From: Azoarcus sp. L1K30
GTDB taxonomy: Bacteria; Pseudomonadota; Gammaproteobacteria; Burkholderiales; Rhodocyclaceae
Assembly: GCF_018122735.1 (NCBI RefSeq)
Contig: NZ_JAGRRD010000001.1
Coordinates: forward strand, 1,854,823-1,918,822
Direction of reading: 5' to 3'
Length of the DNA: 64,000 nt
Each line of letters starts with the position of its first letter. Within the stretch, counting starts at the first letter, position 1. This document shows positions 46,522-57,326 of the stretch, in pieces. The notes beneath the pieces were generated by a model. It had not been told where the DNA came from and did not search any database. It saw only the letters and a list, made by a program, of their open reading frames with translations. The translations under genes were made by a program, and so were the position numbers.

Positions 46522-48507
46522 TCAGCGCACTTCGGCGGCCGTATTGCCGGCGATGACGCGCTGAAGGCGATCGACCAGCACGGGCCAATCGACACGCGGA
46601 TTGTAGCCGATGACATCCAGGGCCGGGATGCCGCCACCGCTGACGATCACGAAGCGCCCATCCGCACCGGGCTTGCCGATGCCATCCATCTCGCACACGC
46701 CCGCGTGCAATTCGCAACCGAACCCGATCCTGCTGTAGCCAAAGGTGTCGAAGAAGCCAAGGATGCCGCGCTGAATCGCCGCCATCGCTCCTGCGCCGCC
46801 GAGTGCGCTGATGTTCTGTACCGCACGCTGGCTGATGCGCCGCCGGTAATGCCCCGGGCTGCTGTCGATGCGGGCGGCGAAACCCACCGGCTTCCAGCGC
46901 ACGAGTTCCAGCGCACGAATATCGGCATCGACGAATCCGGAGATACTGCCGAAGCTGAATGTCTCCGTCAGTTGCGCCAGATCGATGTGGCGCGCCTCGA
47001 TATCGGCAAAGAGGTGCGAACCGACGCCGAAGGGTTCAAGCAGCCTGAGTCCGGTCGCGCGCAGATAGCCGTCGAATACGGACACCACCATTGCCCCGTC
47101 CAGCGCCACTTCACCCGGCGATACCCGCAGACCGGGTATTGACGCCGACAACACCCCCGACATCGATGGCAAGCCGATCGCCTCGGTCAGCAGCGGCATC
47201 GACAGCGGCTCGACCACCAGACTGCCGCCGCCGACCCACCCAACATCGCCATCGTTCAGACTCAGGTCGTCGAACACCAAAGCGCCATCGAGGACAGGGA
47301 TACGCAGTCGGTCGACGCGCACCGCCCTTCCCTCGATCCTGGCATCGAGATCGAACGCGCCGAGCGCAAGCTTTTGCCACCACCCCCCGCCAATATGCAG
47401 GGATGCCTGCGTCGACCGGTTCTCACGCCAGGGAACATGGCCGCTCATGGGACCGAAGGCCAGCCCCGGCCCACCGTCTCCGCCAGCGAGACTGAAACCC
47501 GCCTCGTCGAAGACCGCATCGAGCGCGCGCAATTCGCCGTGCTCGAACTCCATCGCCCCACTGACCCGACCGGCAAATTTCAGTCGATCACCCGCCGCGG
47601 GCGCGACCAGCGGCGCCACCCATTTCGGCCCAACCACCGCGAGATCCGCATTTGCAAGGGCCACCGCCGCGCGCACCAGCGAACCAGCGCGAAAATCGAT
47701 TACAGCCGAGGCGGCGAGCTGTTCCACACCTTCGAGCGAGATGGCGGCCTCGCGCACGTTGAGTCTGCCATCGGAAAAATCACCGTGCGCACGCGCCCAG
47801 ATTCCGGCTTCGACATAGAAAGGGTGCAGGTAAGCCGCGCCATCCTGCCAATCCAGCGTCGCCTGCCAATCCCAGCCTCCGACACCGGGCGAAAGCCGGA
47901 TCGACACCTCGACACCGAGATTCTCCGCGGCCTGAAGTCCATCGCGTGTTCCGAAATGCCCGCCGTCGAGGCGGCCGCTGAGCTCGATATCGCGTGATGG
48001 GCGCCAATTGAAAACGCCGTCGAACCGCCCGCCCGGCGACACGCTTGCAAGCCCCGGGACCCACTCCCTCAACAAGGTCAGGTCCAGCGCGGACACATTT
48101 GCACGCGCACTGCCATCGGCAAACAGCTCGATCGCAATCCGGCCGCGCGTTGCCACCGACAGTTCGAGCGTGCCAGCGCGGGCAACCATATCCAGCGCGA
48201 AGTCGACGCGCACTGATTCGCGCACACCCGGCAAGCGCAATACGCCGCGTTCGCAGCGCAGGACGGCCGCGTCGAACCCGCCGCCAGCGCACTCAAGACG
48301 CAACCTGCGCCAGCGGTGATCGGCAATGCGCAGCGCACCGATGCTCAGACTGACGCGCCCATCAGATGGAAAATCGAAGCTGAGGTTAGCCAGACCAAAC
48401 GCCGGATGCTCGACCCGGTCGATCTTCAGGCTGAGCACCCCGAGTGCAGTCGCGGCGGGCGACCACATCAGCAGCGCCGTGCACAAGAACATGCACAGCC
48501 GCCGCAT
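46522..48507 (-). CDS. ydbH: YdbH-like AsmA-family intermembrane phospholipid transport protein
   Basis: Starting at the ATG at 48507, the 661-residue protein has a signal or anchor (MRRLCMFLCTALLMWSPAATALG) and long repetitive beta-structure. The C-terminal dicarboxylate-like domain typical of YdbH is seen in PLLTEAIGLPSMSGVLSASI, LFADIEARHIDLAQLTETFSFG and FGYSRIGFGCELHAGVCEMDG. It forms a bridge for lipids with TamB and YhdP in E. coli. It is ten bases downstream of cysM; an upstream ATG inside cysM is less likely. Confidence 0.85.
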   Translation of the reverse strand: MRRLCMFLCTALLMWSPAATALGVLSLKIDRVEHPAFGLANLSFDFPSDGRVSLSIGALRIADHRWRRLRLECAGGGFDAAVLRCERGVLRLPGVRESVRVDFALDMVARAGTLELSVATRGRIAIELFADGSARANVSALDLTLLREWVPGLASVSPGGRFDGVFNWRPSRDIELSGRLDGGHFGTRDGLQAAENLGVEVSIRLSPGVGGWDWQATLDWQDGAAYLHPFYVEAGIWARAHGDFSDGRLNVREAAISLEGVEQLAASAVIDFRAGSLVRAAVALANADLAVVGPKWVAPLVAPAAGDRLKFAGRVSGAMEFEHGELRALDAVFDEAGFSLAGGDGGPGLAFGPMSGHVPWRENRSTQASLHIGGGWWQKLALGAFDLDARIEGRAVRVDRLRIPVLDGALVFDDLSLNDGDVGWVGGGSLVVEPLSMPLLTEAIGLPSMSGVLSASIPGLRVSPGEVALDGAMVVSVFDGYLRATGLRLLEPFGVGSHLFADIEARHIDLAQLTETFSFGSISGFVDADIRALELVRWKPVGFAARIDSSPGHYRRRISQRAVQNISALGGAGAMAAIQRGILGFFDTFGYSRIGFGCELHAGVCEMDGIGKPGADGRFVIVSGGGIPALDVIGYNPRVDWPVLVDRLQRVIAGNTAAEVR

Positions 48508-48517
48508 GGGGCGCAAC

Positions 48518-49408
48518 TCAGCCGGGAAACACACCCGTCGACAGATAACGGTCGCCACGATCGCAGATGATCGTCACGATCACCGCATTCTCGACACGCT
48601 CCGCCAGACGCAGCGCGACATGCAGCGCACCACCGGACGAAATGCCCGCGAAGATACCCTCTTCGCGCGCAAGGCGTCGGGTCATCTCCTCGGCATCAGC
48701 CTGACCGACATACTCGAGTCGATCGACCCTGGGTTTTTCGTAGATCTTCGGCAGATAGGCTTCGGGCCATTTGCGGATGCCCGGTATCTGCGATCCCTCC
48801 TCAGGCTGGCAGCCGATGATCTCGATCGCCGGATTCCGCTCCTTGAGGAAGCGCGACGTACCCATGATGGTGCCTGTCGTGCCCATGGAACTGACGAAAT
48901 GCGTCACGCGCCCGCCAGTCTGCTCCCAGATCTCCGGGCCAGTGCCCTCGTAATGCGCGAGCGGATTGTCCGGGTTGCCGAACTGGTCGAGAATGATGCC
49001 CTGCCCCTCGTCGCGCATCTTCTCCGCAACGTCGCGAGCCATCTCCATGCCGCCTTCCCTCGGCGTCAGCACGAGTTCCGCGCCAAAGGCCCGCATCGAC
49101 TGTCGGCGCTCCACACTCTGGTTCTCGGGCATCACCAGGATCATGCGGTAACCGCGCATGGCGGCCACCATCGCCAACGCAATGCCGGTATTGCCGCTGG
49201 TCGCCTCGATCAGGCAGTCACCAGGGTGGATGAGCCCACGCGCCTCGGCATGCATCACCATCGACAGCGCAGGCCTGTCCTTTACCGAGCCAGCCGGATT
49301 GTTACCCTCGAGCTTGCCCAGGATGACGTTGTTGCGCCCGCCATTGATGCGTTTGAGCCGTACCAGCGGCGTTTGCCCAACGTAATCCTCGAGCGTCCTG
49401 AAATCCAT
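48518..49408 (-). CDS. cysM: Cysteine synthase B
   Basis: This PLP enzyme joins a sulfide or thiosulfate donor to O-acetylserine. The 296-residue protein has the PLP lysine at Lys43 (NPAGSVKDRPA), the SGNTG loop near 71-75, the glycine-rich SSMGTTGTIMGT phosphate cup and GISSGGAL. Length and the CysM-type motif EGNNPAGSVKDRPAL favour CysM over CysK. Confidence 0.95.
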   Translation of the reverse strand: MDFRTLEDYVGQTPLVRLKRINGGRNNVILGKLEGNNPAGSVKDRPALSMVMHAEARGLIHPGDCLIEATSGNTGIALAMVAAMRGYRMILVMPENQSVERRQSMRAFGAELVLTPREGGMEMARDVAEKMRDEGQGIILDQFGNPDNPLAHYEGTGPEIWEQTGGRVTHFVSSMGTTGTIMGTSRFLKERNPAIEIIGCQPEEGSQIPGIRKWPEAYLPKIYEKPRVDRLEYVGQADAEEMTRRLAREEGIFAGISSGGALHVALRLAERVENAVIVTIICDRGDRYLSTGVFPG

Positions 49409-49446
49409 GTCGATACCCTTCCGTTTTCGTCCGCGCGACCGCGCGC

Positions 49447-50769
49447 TCAGCGTCGACCAATGCCGTGGTATTCGATGCCAGCCCGGCGCATTACTGCCGG
49501 ATCGTACATGTTGCGCCCATCGAAGATCACCGGATTCTTCAGTGTCTTCCCGATGGATTCAAAATCAGGACTGCGAAATTCCTTCCATTCGGTCACGATG
49601 ATGAGCGCATCTGCCTGCTCGAGGGCCGCCATCGGCCGCTGGGCATATTGCAGCCTCGGTTCGTCGCCGAAGATCCGCCTGGCCTCGTCCATCGCGACCG
49701 GATCATAGGCTGTAACCGTCGCTCCGCGCTTGAAGAGTTCATCGACGATGACCCTACTCGGCGCATCGCGCATGTCGTCCGTGTTGGGCTTGAAAGCAAG
49801 CCCCCACAGTGCGAAGCGCATCGAGGACAAGTCCTCGCCGAAGCGCGCCACGAGCTTGTCCACCAGGCGCAGTTTCTGCGCATCGTTAGCCGCCTCGACC
49901 GCGTTGAGGAGCAGCAGATCGTGGCCATGCTCACCGCCAGTGCGCACCAGCGCCTTGACGTCCTTGGGGAAGCAGGACCCGCCATAGCCGCAGCCTGCAT
50001 AGAGAAAGTGCCAGCCGATGCGCGGATCGGAACCGATCCCCTGGCGCACCAGCTCGATGTCCGCACCAAGGGTTTCGGCCAGATTGGCAAGTTCGTTCAT
50101 GAAACTGATGCGCGTTGCCAGCATCGCGTTCGCCGCGTACTTGGTCAGCTCCGCGCTTCTGACGTCCATCGCCAGCAGCTTTTCGTGGTTGCGCTGGAAC
50201 GGTCCATAGAGTTGCCGCATGAGTTCGATCGCGCGCTCATCGTCCGCGCCGACGATGATGCGGTCCGGACGCATGAAATCGTCCACCGCGGCGCCTTCCT
50301 TGAGAAACTCGGGGTTGGACACCACGGAAAAATCGGCATTGACACCACGCCGGGCGAGTTCTTCGGACACGGCCGCGCGCACCTTGTCGCCGGTTCCCAC
50401 CGGCACCGTGGACTTGTCCACCACCACGCGGTATTCGGTCATGTAACGGCCGATGTTGCGCGCCGCCGCCAGGACATACTGCAGATCGGCCGAACCGTCC
50501 TCGTCGGGCGGGGTACCGACCGCGATGAACTGCACCAGACCATGATTCACTGCGCGTTCGACGTCTGTCGAAAAGGACAGGCGCCCGGCCTCCACGTTAC
50601 GTCGCACGACCTCGAGCAGACCCGGCTCATGGATCGGAATGCCGCCCTGCTCCAGGATACGGATCTTTTTCGGATCCACATCGAGGCACAGCACGTCATT
50701 GCCCACATCGGCCAGGCAGGCGCCACTGACGAGTCCGACGTATCCGGTTCCGATAACGGTAACCTTCAT
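49447..50769 (-). CDS. ugd: UDP-glucose 6-dehydrogenase
   Basis: It oxidises UDP-glucose to UDP-glucuronate for surface polysaccharides. The 440-residue protein has an NAD-binding Rossmann start ([20 protein letters not shown]), the catalytic Cys in [12 protein letters not shown], and the C-terminal UDP-binding domain ([23 protein letters not shown]-type [11 protein letters not shown]). It sits 33 bases downstream of lapB, next to envelope genes. Confidence 0.95.
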   Translation of the reverse strand: MKVTVIGTGYVGLVSGACLADVGNDVLCLDVDPKKIRILEQGGIPIHEPGLLEVVRRNVEAGRLSFSTDVERAVNHGLVQFIAVGTPPDEDGSADLQYVLAAARNIGRYMTEYRVVVDKSTVPVGTGDKVRAAVSEELARRGVNADFSVVSNPEFLKEGAAVDDFMRPDRIIVGADDERAIELMRQLYGPFQRNHEKLLAMDVRSAELTKYAANAMLATRISFMNELANLAETLGADIELVRQGIGSDPRIGWHFLYAGCGYGGSCFPKDVKALVRTGGEHGHDLLLLNAVEAANDAQKLRLVDKLVARFGEDLSSMRFALWGLAFKPNTDDMRDAPSRVIVDELFKRGATVTAYDPVAMDEARRIFGDEPRLQYAQRPMAALEQADALIIVTEWKEFRSPDFESIGKTLKNPVIFDGRNMYDPAVMRRAGIEYHGIGRR

Positions 50770-50802
50770 GCACTTCCCCTGTACAAGACCGGAGCGTGGC
50801 GC

Positions 50803-51978
50803 TCACGGCGTGAGATCGAATTCCTCGGTGCGGCGTGGCGGGTAGGTTTCCCAGCCACCACACGCCGGACAACGCCAATGAAACTGACGTGCCTTGAAAC
50901 CACAGGTGTCGCAGCGATAGCGGGCGACTTTGCGGGTGTGACCATGAATCAACTGCTTGATCATTTCGATATCGGCACGCTGCTCCGTCGGTGCCGCGAG
51001 CACCGCTGCCTCGAGCAGCTTGTCCAGCCCAAGCAGGGTCGGATTGCGGCGCAGCTCTTCGCGTACCAGTTCGTAGGCCGCTTTCGCGCCCAGTTTATCC
51101 ATTTCCCAGTGAAACAGTTCATCGAGCAGGTCCAGCGAGGAATGTCGCTGCAGCCACGAGCGCAGCAACTGATGTCCCTGCTCGATACGCCCCAGGCGTC
51201 CATAGGCATCCATCACCCTCTGTGCGGCCAGCGCCAGGTAGACAGGGTCCTGATTTTCAATGCGCTTCCAGGCCTCGAGCGCTTCTTCATCGCGCCCCTG
51301 CGCAAGCAGCAGATCTCCCTGGATCAGGCTCGCGCGCACGCAGCGCCGATTGATGGCGAGCGCCTCGTCGACATGACGTCGCACGTCGTCGAAGCGCGAA
51401 TTGGCCAGCGCCTGTGTGGCCAGTTCGCAATGAAAATTAGCAACATCGGTACGCCAATGGATGCTGTCGTGATCGGTCAGCGACGCCGCGACCTCGATCG
51501 CCTTTCCCCAGTCTTTTTCCTGCTGATAGATCTCGAGCAGATAGCGCAGGGCCACATCATCGGCACGGGTGCCACGCAATCTCAGAAAGACCGCCTCGGC
51601 ACGGTCGAGCAAACCGGCCTTCAGAAAATCCTGGCCGAGTTCCCCCAGGGCCTGCAGGCGCTGCTCCTCGGAGAGATCCTCCCGATCGACAAGCAACTGG
51701 TGCATGCGGATCGCGCGATCCGTTTCGCCGCGCCGCCGAAACAGGCTGCCAAGCGCAAAATGCAGTTCGATCGTCTGCGGATCAATGCGGACTGCCTCGA
51801 CGAACGCGTCGATGGCCTTGTCAGGCTGCTCGTTGAGCAGAAAATTCAGCCCGCTCAAGTACGAGCGTGGCAAGGCCCGCGATTCGTGTACGACCTGGCG
51901 GATATCGATACGGGCGGCGAGCCAGCCCAAGCCAAAAAACAGCGGCAGCGCGAGCAGCCACCAGAATTCGATTTCCAT
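50803..51978 (-). CDS. lapB: Lipopolysaccharide assembly protein LapB
   Basis: LapB (YciM) tunes lipid A synthesis by presenting LpxC to FtsH. The 391-residue protein has an N-terminal membrane helix (WWLLALPLFFGLGWLAA), a run of TPR repeats (about 35-340) and a C-terminal rubredoxin-like metal site (RCDTCGFKARQFHWRCPACGGW). It follows lapA by five bases, as in E. coli. Confidence 0.95.
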   Translation of the reverse strand: MEIEFWWLLALPLFFGLGWLAARIDIRQVVHESRALPRSYLSGLNFLLNEQPDKAIDAFVEAVRIDPQTIELHFALGSLFRRRGETDRAIRMHQLLVDREDLSEEQRLQALGELGQDFLKAGLLDRAEAVFLRLRGTRADDVALRYLLEIYQQEKDWGKAIEVAASLTDHDSIHWRTDVANFHCELATQALANSRFDDVRRHVDEALAINRRCVRASLIQGDLLLAQGRDEEALEAWKRIENQDPVYLALAAQRVMDAYGRLGRIEQGHQLLRSWLQRHSSLDLLDELFHWEMDKLGAKAAYELVREELRRNPTLLGLDKLLEAAVLAAPTEQRADIEMIKQLIHGHTRKVARYRCDTCGFKARQFHWRCPACGGWETYPPRRTEEFDLTP

Positions 51979-51983
51979 GGATG

Positions 51984-52289
51984 TCAGAGTGTCTCGGGGG
52001 CTTGCGCCTCGGCAACCGGCGGCCTGGCCTCGGCGCGTTCTCGCCCCGCGCGTTCAAGCTGCTTGCGCAGTCTGGAAATCTCGCGTCGCTGCCGCAGCAA
52101 GGATCCGAAGGTTGCCGTCACCCCGAGCAGCGCGCCTGCCGCAAACGCAATCAGGATGATGAAGACAATGGGCAGGTGCCATTCACTGCCGAAGAAGAAC
52201 CTCAGACTGGCCAATTGGTCGTTCTTGACCGCAAAGCCGAAGAGGATGAAAAACAGCAGGAGGCGAAGGAACCACATCAATACGCGCAT
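51984..52289 (-). CDS. lapA: LapA family membrane protein
   Basis: The 101-residue protein has two transmembrane helices (MWFLRLLLFFILFGFAVKN and LPIVFIILIAFAAGALLGV) and a cytoplasmic coiled tail (RQRREISRLRKQLERAG), the LapA/YciS pattern. It is encoded just before lapB and after the ihfB terminator. Confidence 0.92.
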   Translation of the reverse strand: MRVLMWFLRLLLFFILFGFAVKNDQLASLRFFFGSEWHLPIVFIILIAFAAGALLGVTATFGSLLRQRREISRLRKQLERAGRERAEARPPVAEAQAPETL

Positions 52290-52314
52290 CGCGACATTAT
52301 CCCCGAGCAGATGA

Positions 52315-52343
52315 CAAAAAAGAAGGCAGCCGAAGCCGCCTTC
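52315..52343 (-). terminator. Intrinsic terminator after ihfB
   Basis: On the minus strand GAAGGC-GGC-TTCG-GCT-GCCTTC folds into a stem with a stable TTCG tetraloop, followed by T6. It lies 29 bases after the ihfB stop and separates it from lapA-lapB. Confidence 0.9.
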
Positions 52344-52372
52344 CGAGATTCATTCCACCGATCGCCGCGCGG

Positions 52373-52657
52373 TCAACCGCCGATGTCCACCCGCTCGCGC
52401 AACTCTTTGCCGGCTTTGAAATGGGGCACGTACTTTTCAGGCACGTGAACCTTATCACCTGACTTGGGATTGCGTCCCGTCCGCGGAGGACGATAGTTCA
52501 GCGCAAAACTTCCAAACCCGCGGATCTCGATGCGATCCCCGCGCGCCAGGGCGTCGGTCATCGCATCGAGAATCATCTTGACCGCGTAATCGGCATCCTT
52601 TGCAACCAGCTGCGGAAAACGCGCCGCCAACTGGGCAATCAACTCCGATTTGGTCAT
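52373..52657 (-). CDS. ihfB: Integration host factor subunit beta
   Basis: The second IHF subunit, 94 residues, [27 protein letters not shown], with the DNA-binding arm [35 protein letters not shown]. It lies 11 bases after rpsA, the conserved rpsA-ihfB pair. Confidence 0.97.
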   Translation of the reverse strand: MTKSELIAQLAARFPQLVAKDADYAVKMILDAMTDALARGDRIEIRGFGSFALNYRPPRTGRNPKSGDKVHVPEKYVPHFKAGKELRERVDIGG

Positions 52658-52668
52658 GATCGGCTGGA

Positions 52669-54372
52669 TTACTGCTTCTGCTCGTTCATCTTGGCCTTGA
52701 GCAGGGCACCGAGGTTGGTCGTGCCCGATGCAGCGGCACTCTCGGAAGCCATCTTGTTCATGACTTCGCTCTGCTCAACCTGATCCTTGGCACGGATCGA
52801 CAGGTTGATCGAACGGGTCTTGCGATCGACGTTGATGACGACGGCTTCAACTTCCTGGCCTTCCTTCAGCACGGTCGTCAGATCATCGACACGATGCGTC
52901 GCGGCTTCGGAAGCACGCAGGTAGCCCTCGACCTCGTCACCCAGGGCGATCACGGCGCCACGCGGTTCGACCGACTTCACGGTACCGGTCACGAGGCTGT
53001 TCTTCTCGTGGGTGGCAATGAAGTTGGTGTACGGATCGCCTTCCATCTGCTTGATGCCCAGCGAGATACGCTCGCGCTCGACGTCGATGGCAAGCACGAT
53101 GGCTTCGACTTCGTCGCCCTTCTTGAAGCGGCGCACGGCATCTTCGCCGGTTTCGCTCCAGGACAGGTCGGACAGATGGACGAGGCCGTCAATGCCGCCT
53201 TCCAGACCGATGAACACACCGAAATCGGTGATCGACTTGATCTGACCGCGAACCTTGTCACCCTTCTTGTGGTTCAGGGCGAAATCGTCCCACGGGTTCG
53301 AAGCGCACTGCTTCATGCCCAGCGAGATACGGCGACGGTCTTCGTCGATTTCGAGAATCATCACCTCGACTTCGTCGCCCAGCTGGACAACCTTGGTCGG
53401 ATGGATGTTCTTGTTGGTCCAGTCCATTTCGGAGACGTGAACCAGGCCCTCGATACCCTGCTCGACTTCGACAAATGCGCCGTAGTCGGTGATGTTGGTG
53501 ACCTTGCCGAACAGGCGCGTACCCTGCGGGTAACGACGGGAGATGCCCACCCACGGATCTTCGCCCAGCTGCTTGAGACCCAGCGAGACGCGGTTCTTTT
53601 CCTGGTCGAACTTGAGCACCTTGGCTTCGATTTCATCGCCAACGTTGAGCACTTCCGACGGGTGACGCACACGACGCCAGGCCAGGTCGGTGATGTGCAG
53701 CAGGCCGTCGATGCCGCCGAGGTCAACGAACGCACCATAATCGGTGATGTTCTTGACGATACCCTTGATGACCGTGCCTTCCTTGAGGTTGGAGAGGAGC
53801 TTTTCGCGCTCTTCGCCCATCGACTCTTCGAGCACTGCACGACGCGACACGACAACGTTGTTGCGCTTGCGGTCGAGCTTGATGACCTTGAATTCGTATT
53901 CCTTGCCTTCGTACGGCGTGGTGTCCTTGACCGGACGCATGTCGACCAGCGAACCCGGCAGGAAGGCGCGGATGCTGTTGGTCATGACGGTCAGACCACC
54001 CTTGACGCGACCGGAGATCACGCCCTTCACCAGCGTGCCTTCGTTCAGTGCCTTCTCGAGGTCGTTCCAGGCCGAGATGCGCTTGGCCTTGTCGCGCGAC
54101 AGACGGGTTTCACCGAAACCGTCTTCGAGTGCATCGATTGCAACATGGACGAAATCGCCGACATTGACTTCGAGGTCGCCGCGGTCGTCGCGGAATTCCT
54201 CGATGGGAACATAGCTCTCGGACTTCAGGCCGGCATTGACGACGACGAAGTTCTGGTCGATGCGTACGACTTCCGCGGTGATGACTTCACCGGTACGCAT
54301 TTCCTGAAGGGCGAGACTTTCTTCGAACAGGGCGGCAAAGCTTTCTTCGAAGGCGGGGGTGGCAGTTGACAT
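52669..54372 (-). CDS. rpsA: 30S ribosomal protein S1
   Basis: S1 recruits mRNA to the ribosome. From the ATG at 54372 the protein has 567 residues and six S1/OB domains, seen as repeats of [29 protein letters not shown], and [15 protein letters not shown]. Its start is [20 protein letters not shown]; the open frame upstream of this ATG does not belong. It lies between aroA-cmk and ihfB. Confidence 0.98.
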   Translation of the reverse strand: MSTATPAFEESFAALFEESLALQEMRTGEVITAEVVRIDQNFVVVNAGLKSESYVPIEEFRDDRGDLEVNVGDFVHVAIDALEDGFGETRLSRDKAKRISAWNDLEKALNEGTLVKGVISGRVKGGLTVMTNSIRAFLPGSLVDMRPVKDTTPYEGKEYEFKVIKLDRKRNNVVVSRRAVLEESMGEEREKLLSNLKEGTVIKGIVKNITDYGAFVDLGGIDGLLHITDLAWRRVRHPSEVLNVGDEIEAKVLKFDQEKNRVSLGLKQLGEDPWVGISRRYPQGTRLFGKVTNITDYGAFVEVEQGIEGLVHVSEMDWTNKNIHPTKVVQLGDEVEVMILEIDEDRRRISLGMKQCASNPWDDFALNHKKGDKVRGQIKSITDFGVFIGLEGGIDGLVHLSDLSWSETGEDAVRRFKKGDEVEAIVLAIDVERERISLGIKQMEGDPYTNFIATHEKNSLVTGTVKSVEPRGAVIALGDEVEGYLRASEAATHRVDDLTTVLKEGQEVEAVVINVDRKTRSINLSIRAKDQVEQSEVMNKMASESAAASGTTNLGALLKAKMNEQKQ

Positions 54373-54432
54373 AAAGAGAAAGAATCCGGAACCGGCGTGC
54401 GACGGCAAGCAAAGTAAGTTGGAAAACACACT

Positions 54433-54450
54433 CCGGGCACCCTTGCCCGG
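54433..54450 (-). promoter_or_regulatory. Hairpin in the rpsA leader
   Basis: CCGGGCA and TGCCCGG pair across four bases in the 90-base spacer before rpsA. On the minus strand TGTGTTTTCC follows. It may be a weak terminator after aroA-cmk or part of the leader through which S1 limits its own synthesis. Confidence 0.4.
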
Positions 54451-54462
54451 GCATGGCGAAAC

Positions 54463-56415
54463 TCAACCGGGAGCCAGCCCCCGACCCCGCACGAGATCGA
54501 GCACGAAAGCCACGGCCGCATCGACATCCATCGAAGTGGTATCGAGCAGCACCGCGTCCGGTTGTTGCTGCAGGGGAGCCACGGCGCGGGCGGCATCACG
54601 CGCGTCCCGTTCACGAAGGTCCTGCATCAAGCTCTCAAGTTTAGCAGGCAAACCCTTTTCGATCAACTGCTTATAACGACGCTCCGCACGCGCCTCAGCC
54701 GAGGCCGTCAGAAACACCTTGACCTCGGCATCGGGAAAGATCGCCGACCCCATATCCCGGCCTTCGGCAACCAGCCCCGGGCCCTTGCGAAAGTCCCGCT
54801 GACGTCCGAACAGTGCGGCACGAACGGCCGGAAGCACCGCCACCCGGGAGGCCCCAACGGAGCACACCTCTTCACGAATCTCGTCGCTGACATCCACTTC
54901 GCCGAGCAGCACGTTGCCACCCACGAAACGCGCCGGCAGCGCCGAGGCGAGCGCGGCAAGCGCCGCCTCGTCATCGAGCTCAACCCCTTTCTGGATTGCG
55001 GACAAGGCGGTCAGGCGGTACAGCGAGCCGCTGTCGAGATGCTGCCAACCGAGCGCCTCGGCGACGCGTGCACCAACCGTACCCTTGCCTGACGCCGACG
55101 GACCGTCGATGGCGACCACCGGCACTGGCCTCACCACGCCCGCGAAGGCTTCGAAATAGCCGGGAAAAGTCTTGTTGACGCATTTCGGGTCGTTGATCCG
55201 CACCCTGCACTCGCCCAGGCTCACGAGCGAGAAACACATCGCCATGCGATGGTCGTCATAGGTGTCGATCGTGGCGGGCTGCAGGTGGGCGGGCGGCGTT
55301 ACGCACAGGTAGTCTGCCCCCTCCTCCACCACCGCCCCGACCTTGCGCAGTTCGGTCGCCATGGCGGCAATACGGTCTGTCTCCTTGACCCGCCAGCTGG
55401 CGATGTTGCGCAGACGGCACGGACCATCGGCAAACAAAGCCGCGACGGCCAGCGTCATCGCCGCATCGGGGATGTGGTTCAGATCGAGATCGAACGCATG
55501 CAGGCGCCCCGACACCGGTGCCGAGGCCTCGATCCAGTTGTCGCCCATGGCGACATGGGCGCCGATCTGCTGCAAGGCTTCGGCAAAGCGGACATCACCC
55601 TGGATGCTGCTGCTGCCGACCCCCTCGACACGGACGGGGCCGCCGCCAATGGCGCCAGCCGCCAGAAAATACGATGCTGAGGACGCGTCGCCCTCGACAT
55701 AGACCGTGCCCGGCGAACGATAGCGCGCATTGCCTGGCACGACGAACCGTTCCCAGTCCTGATGCGTGACGGAAACACCGAACCGTGCCATCAGATCGAG
55801 GGTGATCGCGATGTAGGGGCGCGAGATCAGTTCACCGACCACTTCGATTACCACTTCCTCGCCGGTCAGGGGCAAGGCCATCAGCAGCGCCGTAAGGAAC
55901 TGGCTCGAGACGTCGCCCCGTACCCTAACCACACCGCCCCCGCGGATGTCGGCGGGCCGCAACTGCAGCGGCGGGAAGCCGTCATTGCCCAGGTAGTCGA
56001 TGTCGGCACCAATCTGACGCAGGGCATCGACCAGGTCGCCGATCGGACGCTCGTGCATGCGCGCGACACCGGAAAGATGGTAGCGGCCACCGGACAGCGC
56101 GAGCGCTGCTGTCAACGGACGAAACGCGGTACCGGCATTGCCCAGAAACAACTCAGCGTCCTTGACCGGAAACGCCCCGCCTACGCCGTGCACGCGATAG
56201 TCGTTAGTGCCTGCTTCATGCACCCAGTCGACGCCGAGGATGCGCAGGGCGTCGAGCATGCGTTCGACATCGTCCGAGGCCAGCAAGTCGCGGATGTGGG
56301 TCTCGCCCTCGGACAGGGCGGCCAGCAACAACACTCGATTGGAAATGCTCTTGGAGCCGGGCAAGCGCACCGTTCCGCGTGCCTCGAGCAAGGGAGGCAG
56401 ATCCAGATAGTCCAT
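54463..56415 (-). CDS. aroA-cmk: Fused EPSP synthase / cytidylate kinase (AroA-Cmk)
   Basis: One 650-residue chain holds two enzymes. Residues 1 to about 428 are 3-phosphoshikimate 1-carboxyvinyltransferase ([51 protein letters not shown]). Residues from about 432 are CMP kinase ([16 protein letters not shown]-loop, [36 protein letters not shown]). No stop or start separates them. In most proteobacteria they are adjacent separate genes next to rpsA, so the fusion joins neighbours of an ancestral operon. Confidence 0.96.
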   Translation of the reverse strand: MDYLDLPPLLEARGTVRLPGSKSISNRVLLLAALSEGETHIRDLLASDDVERMLDALRILGVDWVHEAGTNDYRVHGVGGAFPVKDAELFLGNAGTAFRPLTAALALSGGRYHLSGVARMHERPIGDLVDALRQIGADIDYLGNDGFPPLQLRPADIRGGGVVRVRGDVSSQFLTALLMALPLTGEEVVIEVVGELISRPYIAITLDLMARFGVSVTHQDWERFVVPGNARYRSPGTVYVEGDASSASYFLAAGAIGGGPVRVEGVGSSSIQGDVRFAEALQQIGAHVAMGDNWIEASAPVSGRLHAFDLDLNHIPDAAMTLAVAALFADGPCRLRNIASWRVKETDRIAAMATELRKVGAVVEEGADYLCVTPPAHLQPATIDTYDDHRMAMCFSLVSLGECRVRINDPKCVNKTFPGYFEAFAGVVRPVPVVAIDGPSASGKGTVGARVAEALGWQHLDSGSLYRLTALSAIQKGVELDDEAALAALASALPARFVGGNVLLGEVDVSDEIREEVCSVGASRVAVLPAVRAALFGRQRDFRKGPGLVAEGRDMGSAIFPDAEVKVFLTASAEARAERRYKQLIEKGLPAKLESLMQDLRERDARDAARAVAPLQQQPDAVLLDTTSMDVDAAVAFVLDLVRGRGLAPG

Positions 56416-56418
56416 GAT

Positions 56419-57309
56419 TCACTCAGAAGTGGATGTCGGTGCGAACTGCTCGGCCCAAGCATTGCGGGCACTGCGCGCCTCTTCGAACATCTGCTCGAGA
56501 CGCTTGCCGTCACCGGCCATCAACAGTGCGCGCATGTAGGCGAGCTCGGCCAGATACTCGTCGAGCTCGCCGAGCAGCGCCTGGCGATTGGCGATGCAGA
56601 TGTCGCGCCACATTTCGGGATGACTGCCGGCAATCCGGGTGAAATCCCGGAACCCGCTGGCAGCATGCGAAAACAGCAACTCGGCATTGGCACGTCCTGC
56701 AAGGTCATGCACCAGCCCGAAGGCCAGCAGATGCGGCAGGTGGCTCACCGCCGCGAAAACGCGGTCGTGATCCTGCGGTGCCATATCCACCACGGTCGCC
56801 CCGCAGGCCTCCCATGCTGCCCTTACCAGCGCCACGGCAGCGGGTGCGTTTTCCGGCAGGGGCGTCAGCACCACCTTGCGGCCGCGATAAAGTGACGCAA
56901 AGGCCGCATCGACCCCGCTCTTCTCGGCCCCCGCAATCGGATGCGCCGGCACCACATGCGACAGCCGCGCATCCAGGCGGCGGTAGGCGGCCTCGATGAC
57001 GTCGCGCTTGGTGCTGCCAGCATCGGTCACCACCACGCCTGGCGCCAGATGCGGCGCCATGGCCGCCATGATGCCGTCGACCTGCCCCACGGGTGCGGCG
57101 AGCAGCACAAGGTTGGCACCATCGAGCGCGGTTTCCCAGTCGGTGCAGAATTCGTCGATCACCCCGCTTTCACGCGCCCGCTCGAGCGCGCCGACGGTGC
57201 GTCCAATACCGACAATCTGCTCCACTGCGCCGGCTTGCCGCAGTGCAAGGGCAAACGAGCCGCCGATGAGTCCGACCCCACACACCACCAGCTTGCCGAT
57301 CAGCGCCAT
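56419..57309 (-). CDS. tyrA: Prephenate dehydrogenase
   Basis: TyrA makes 4-hydroxyphenylpyruvate for tyrosine. From the ATG at 57309 the protein has 296 residues with an N-terminal Rossmann motif (GVGLIGGSFALALRQ) and the conserved HPIAGAEKSG and SHLPHLLAFGLV segments. No chorismate mutase domain is attached; that activity is in pheA. It is three bases upstream of aroA-cmk. Confidence 0.95.
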   Translation of the reverse strand: MALIGKLVVCGVGLIGGSFALALRQAGAVEQIVGIGRTVGALERARESGVIDEFCTDWETALDGANLVLLAAPVGQVDGIMAAMAPHLAPGVVVTDAGSTKRDVIEAAYRRLDARLSHVVPAHPIAGAEKSGVDAAFASLYRGRKVVLTPLPENAPAAVALVRAAWEACGATVVDMAPQDHDRVFAAVSHLPHLLAFGLVHDLAGRANAELLFSHAASGFRDFTRIAGSHPEMWRDICIANRQALLGELDEYLAELAYMRALLMAGDGKRLEQMFEEARSARNAWAEQFAPTSTSE

Positions 57310-57326
57310 GCCATTTCTCCGCGCGG

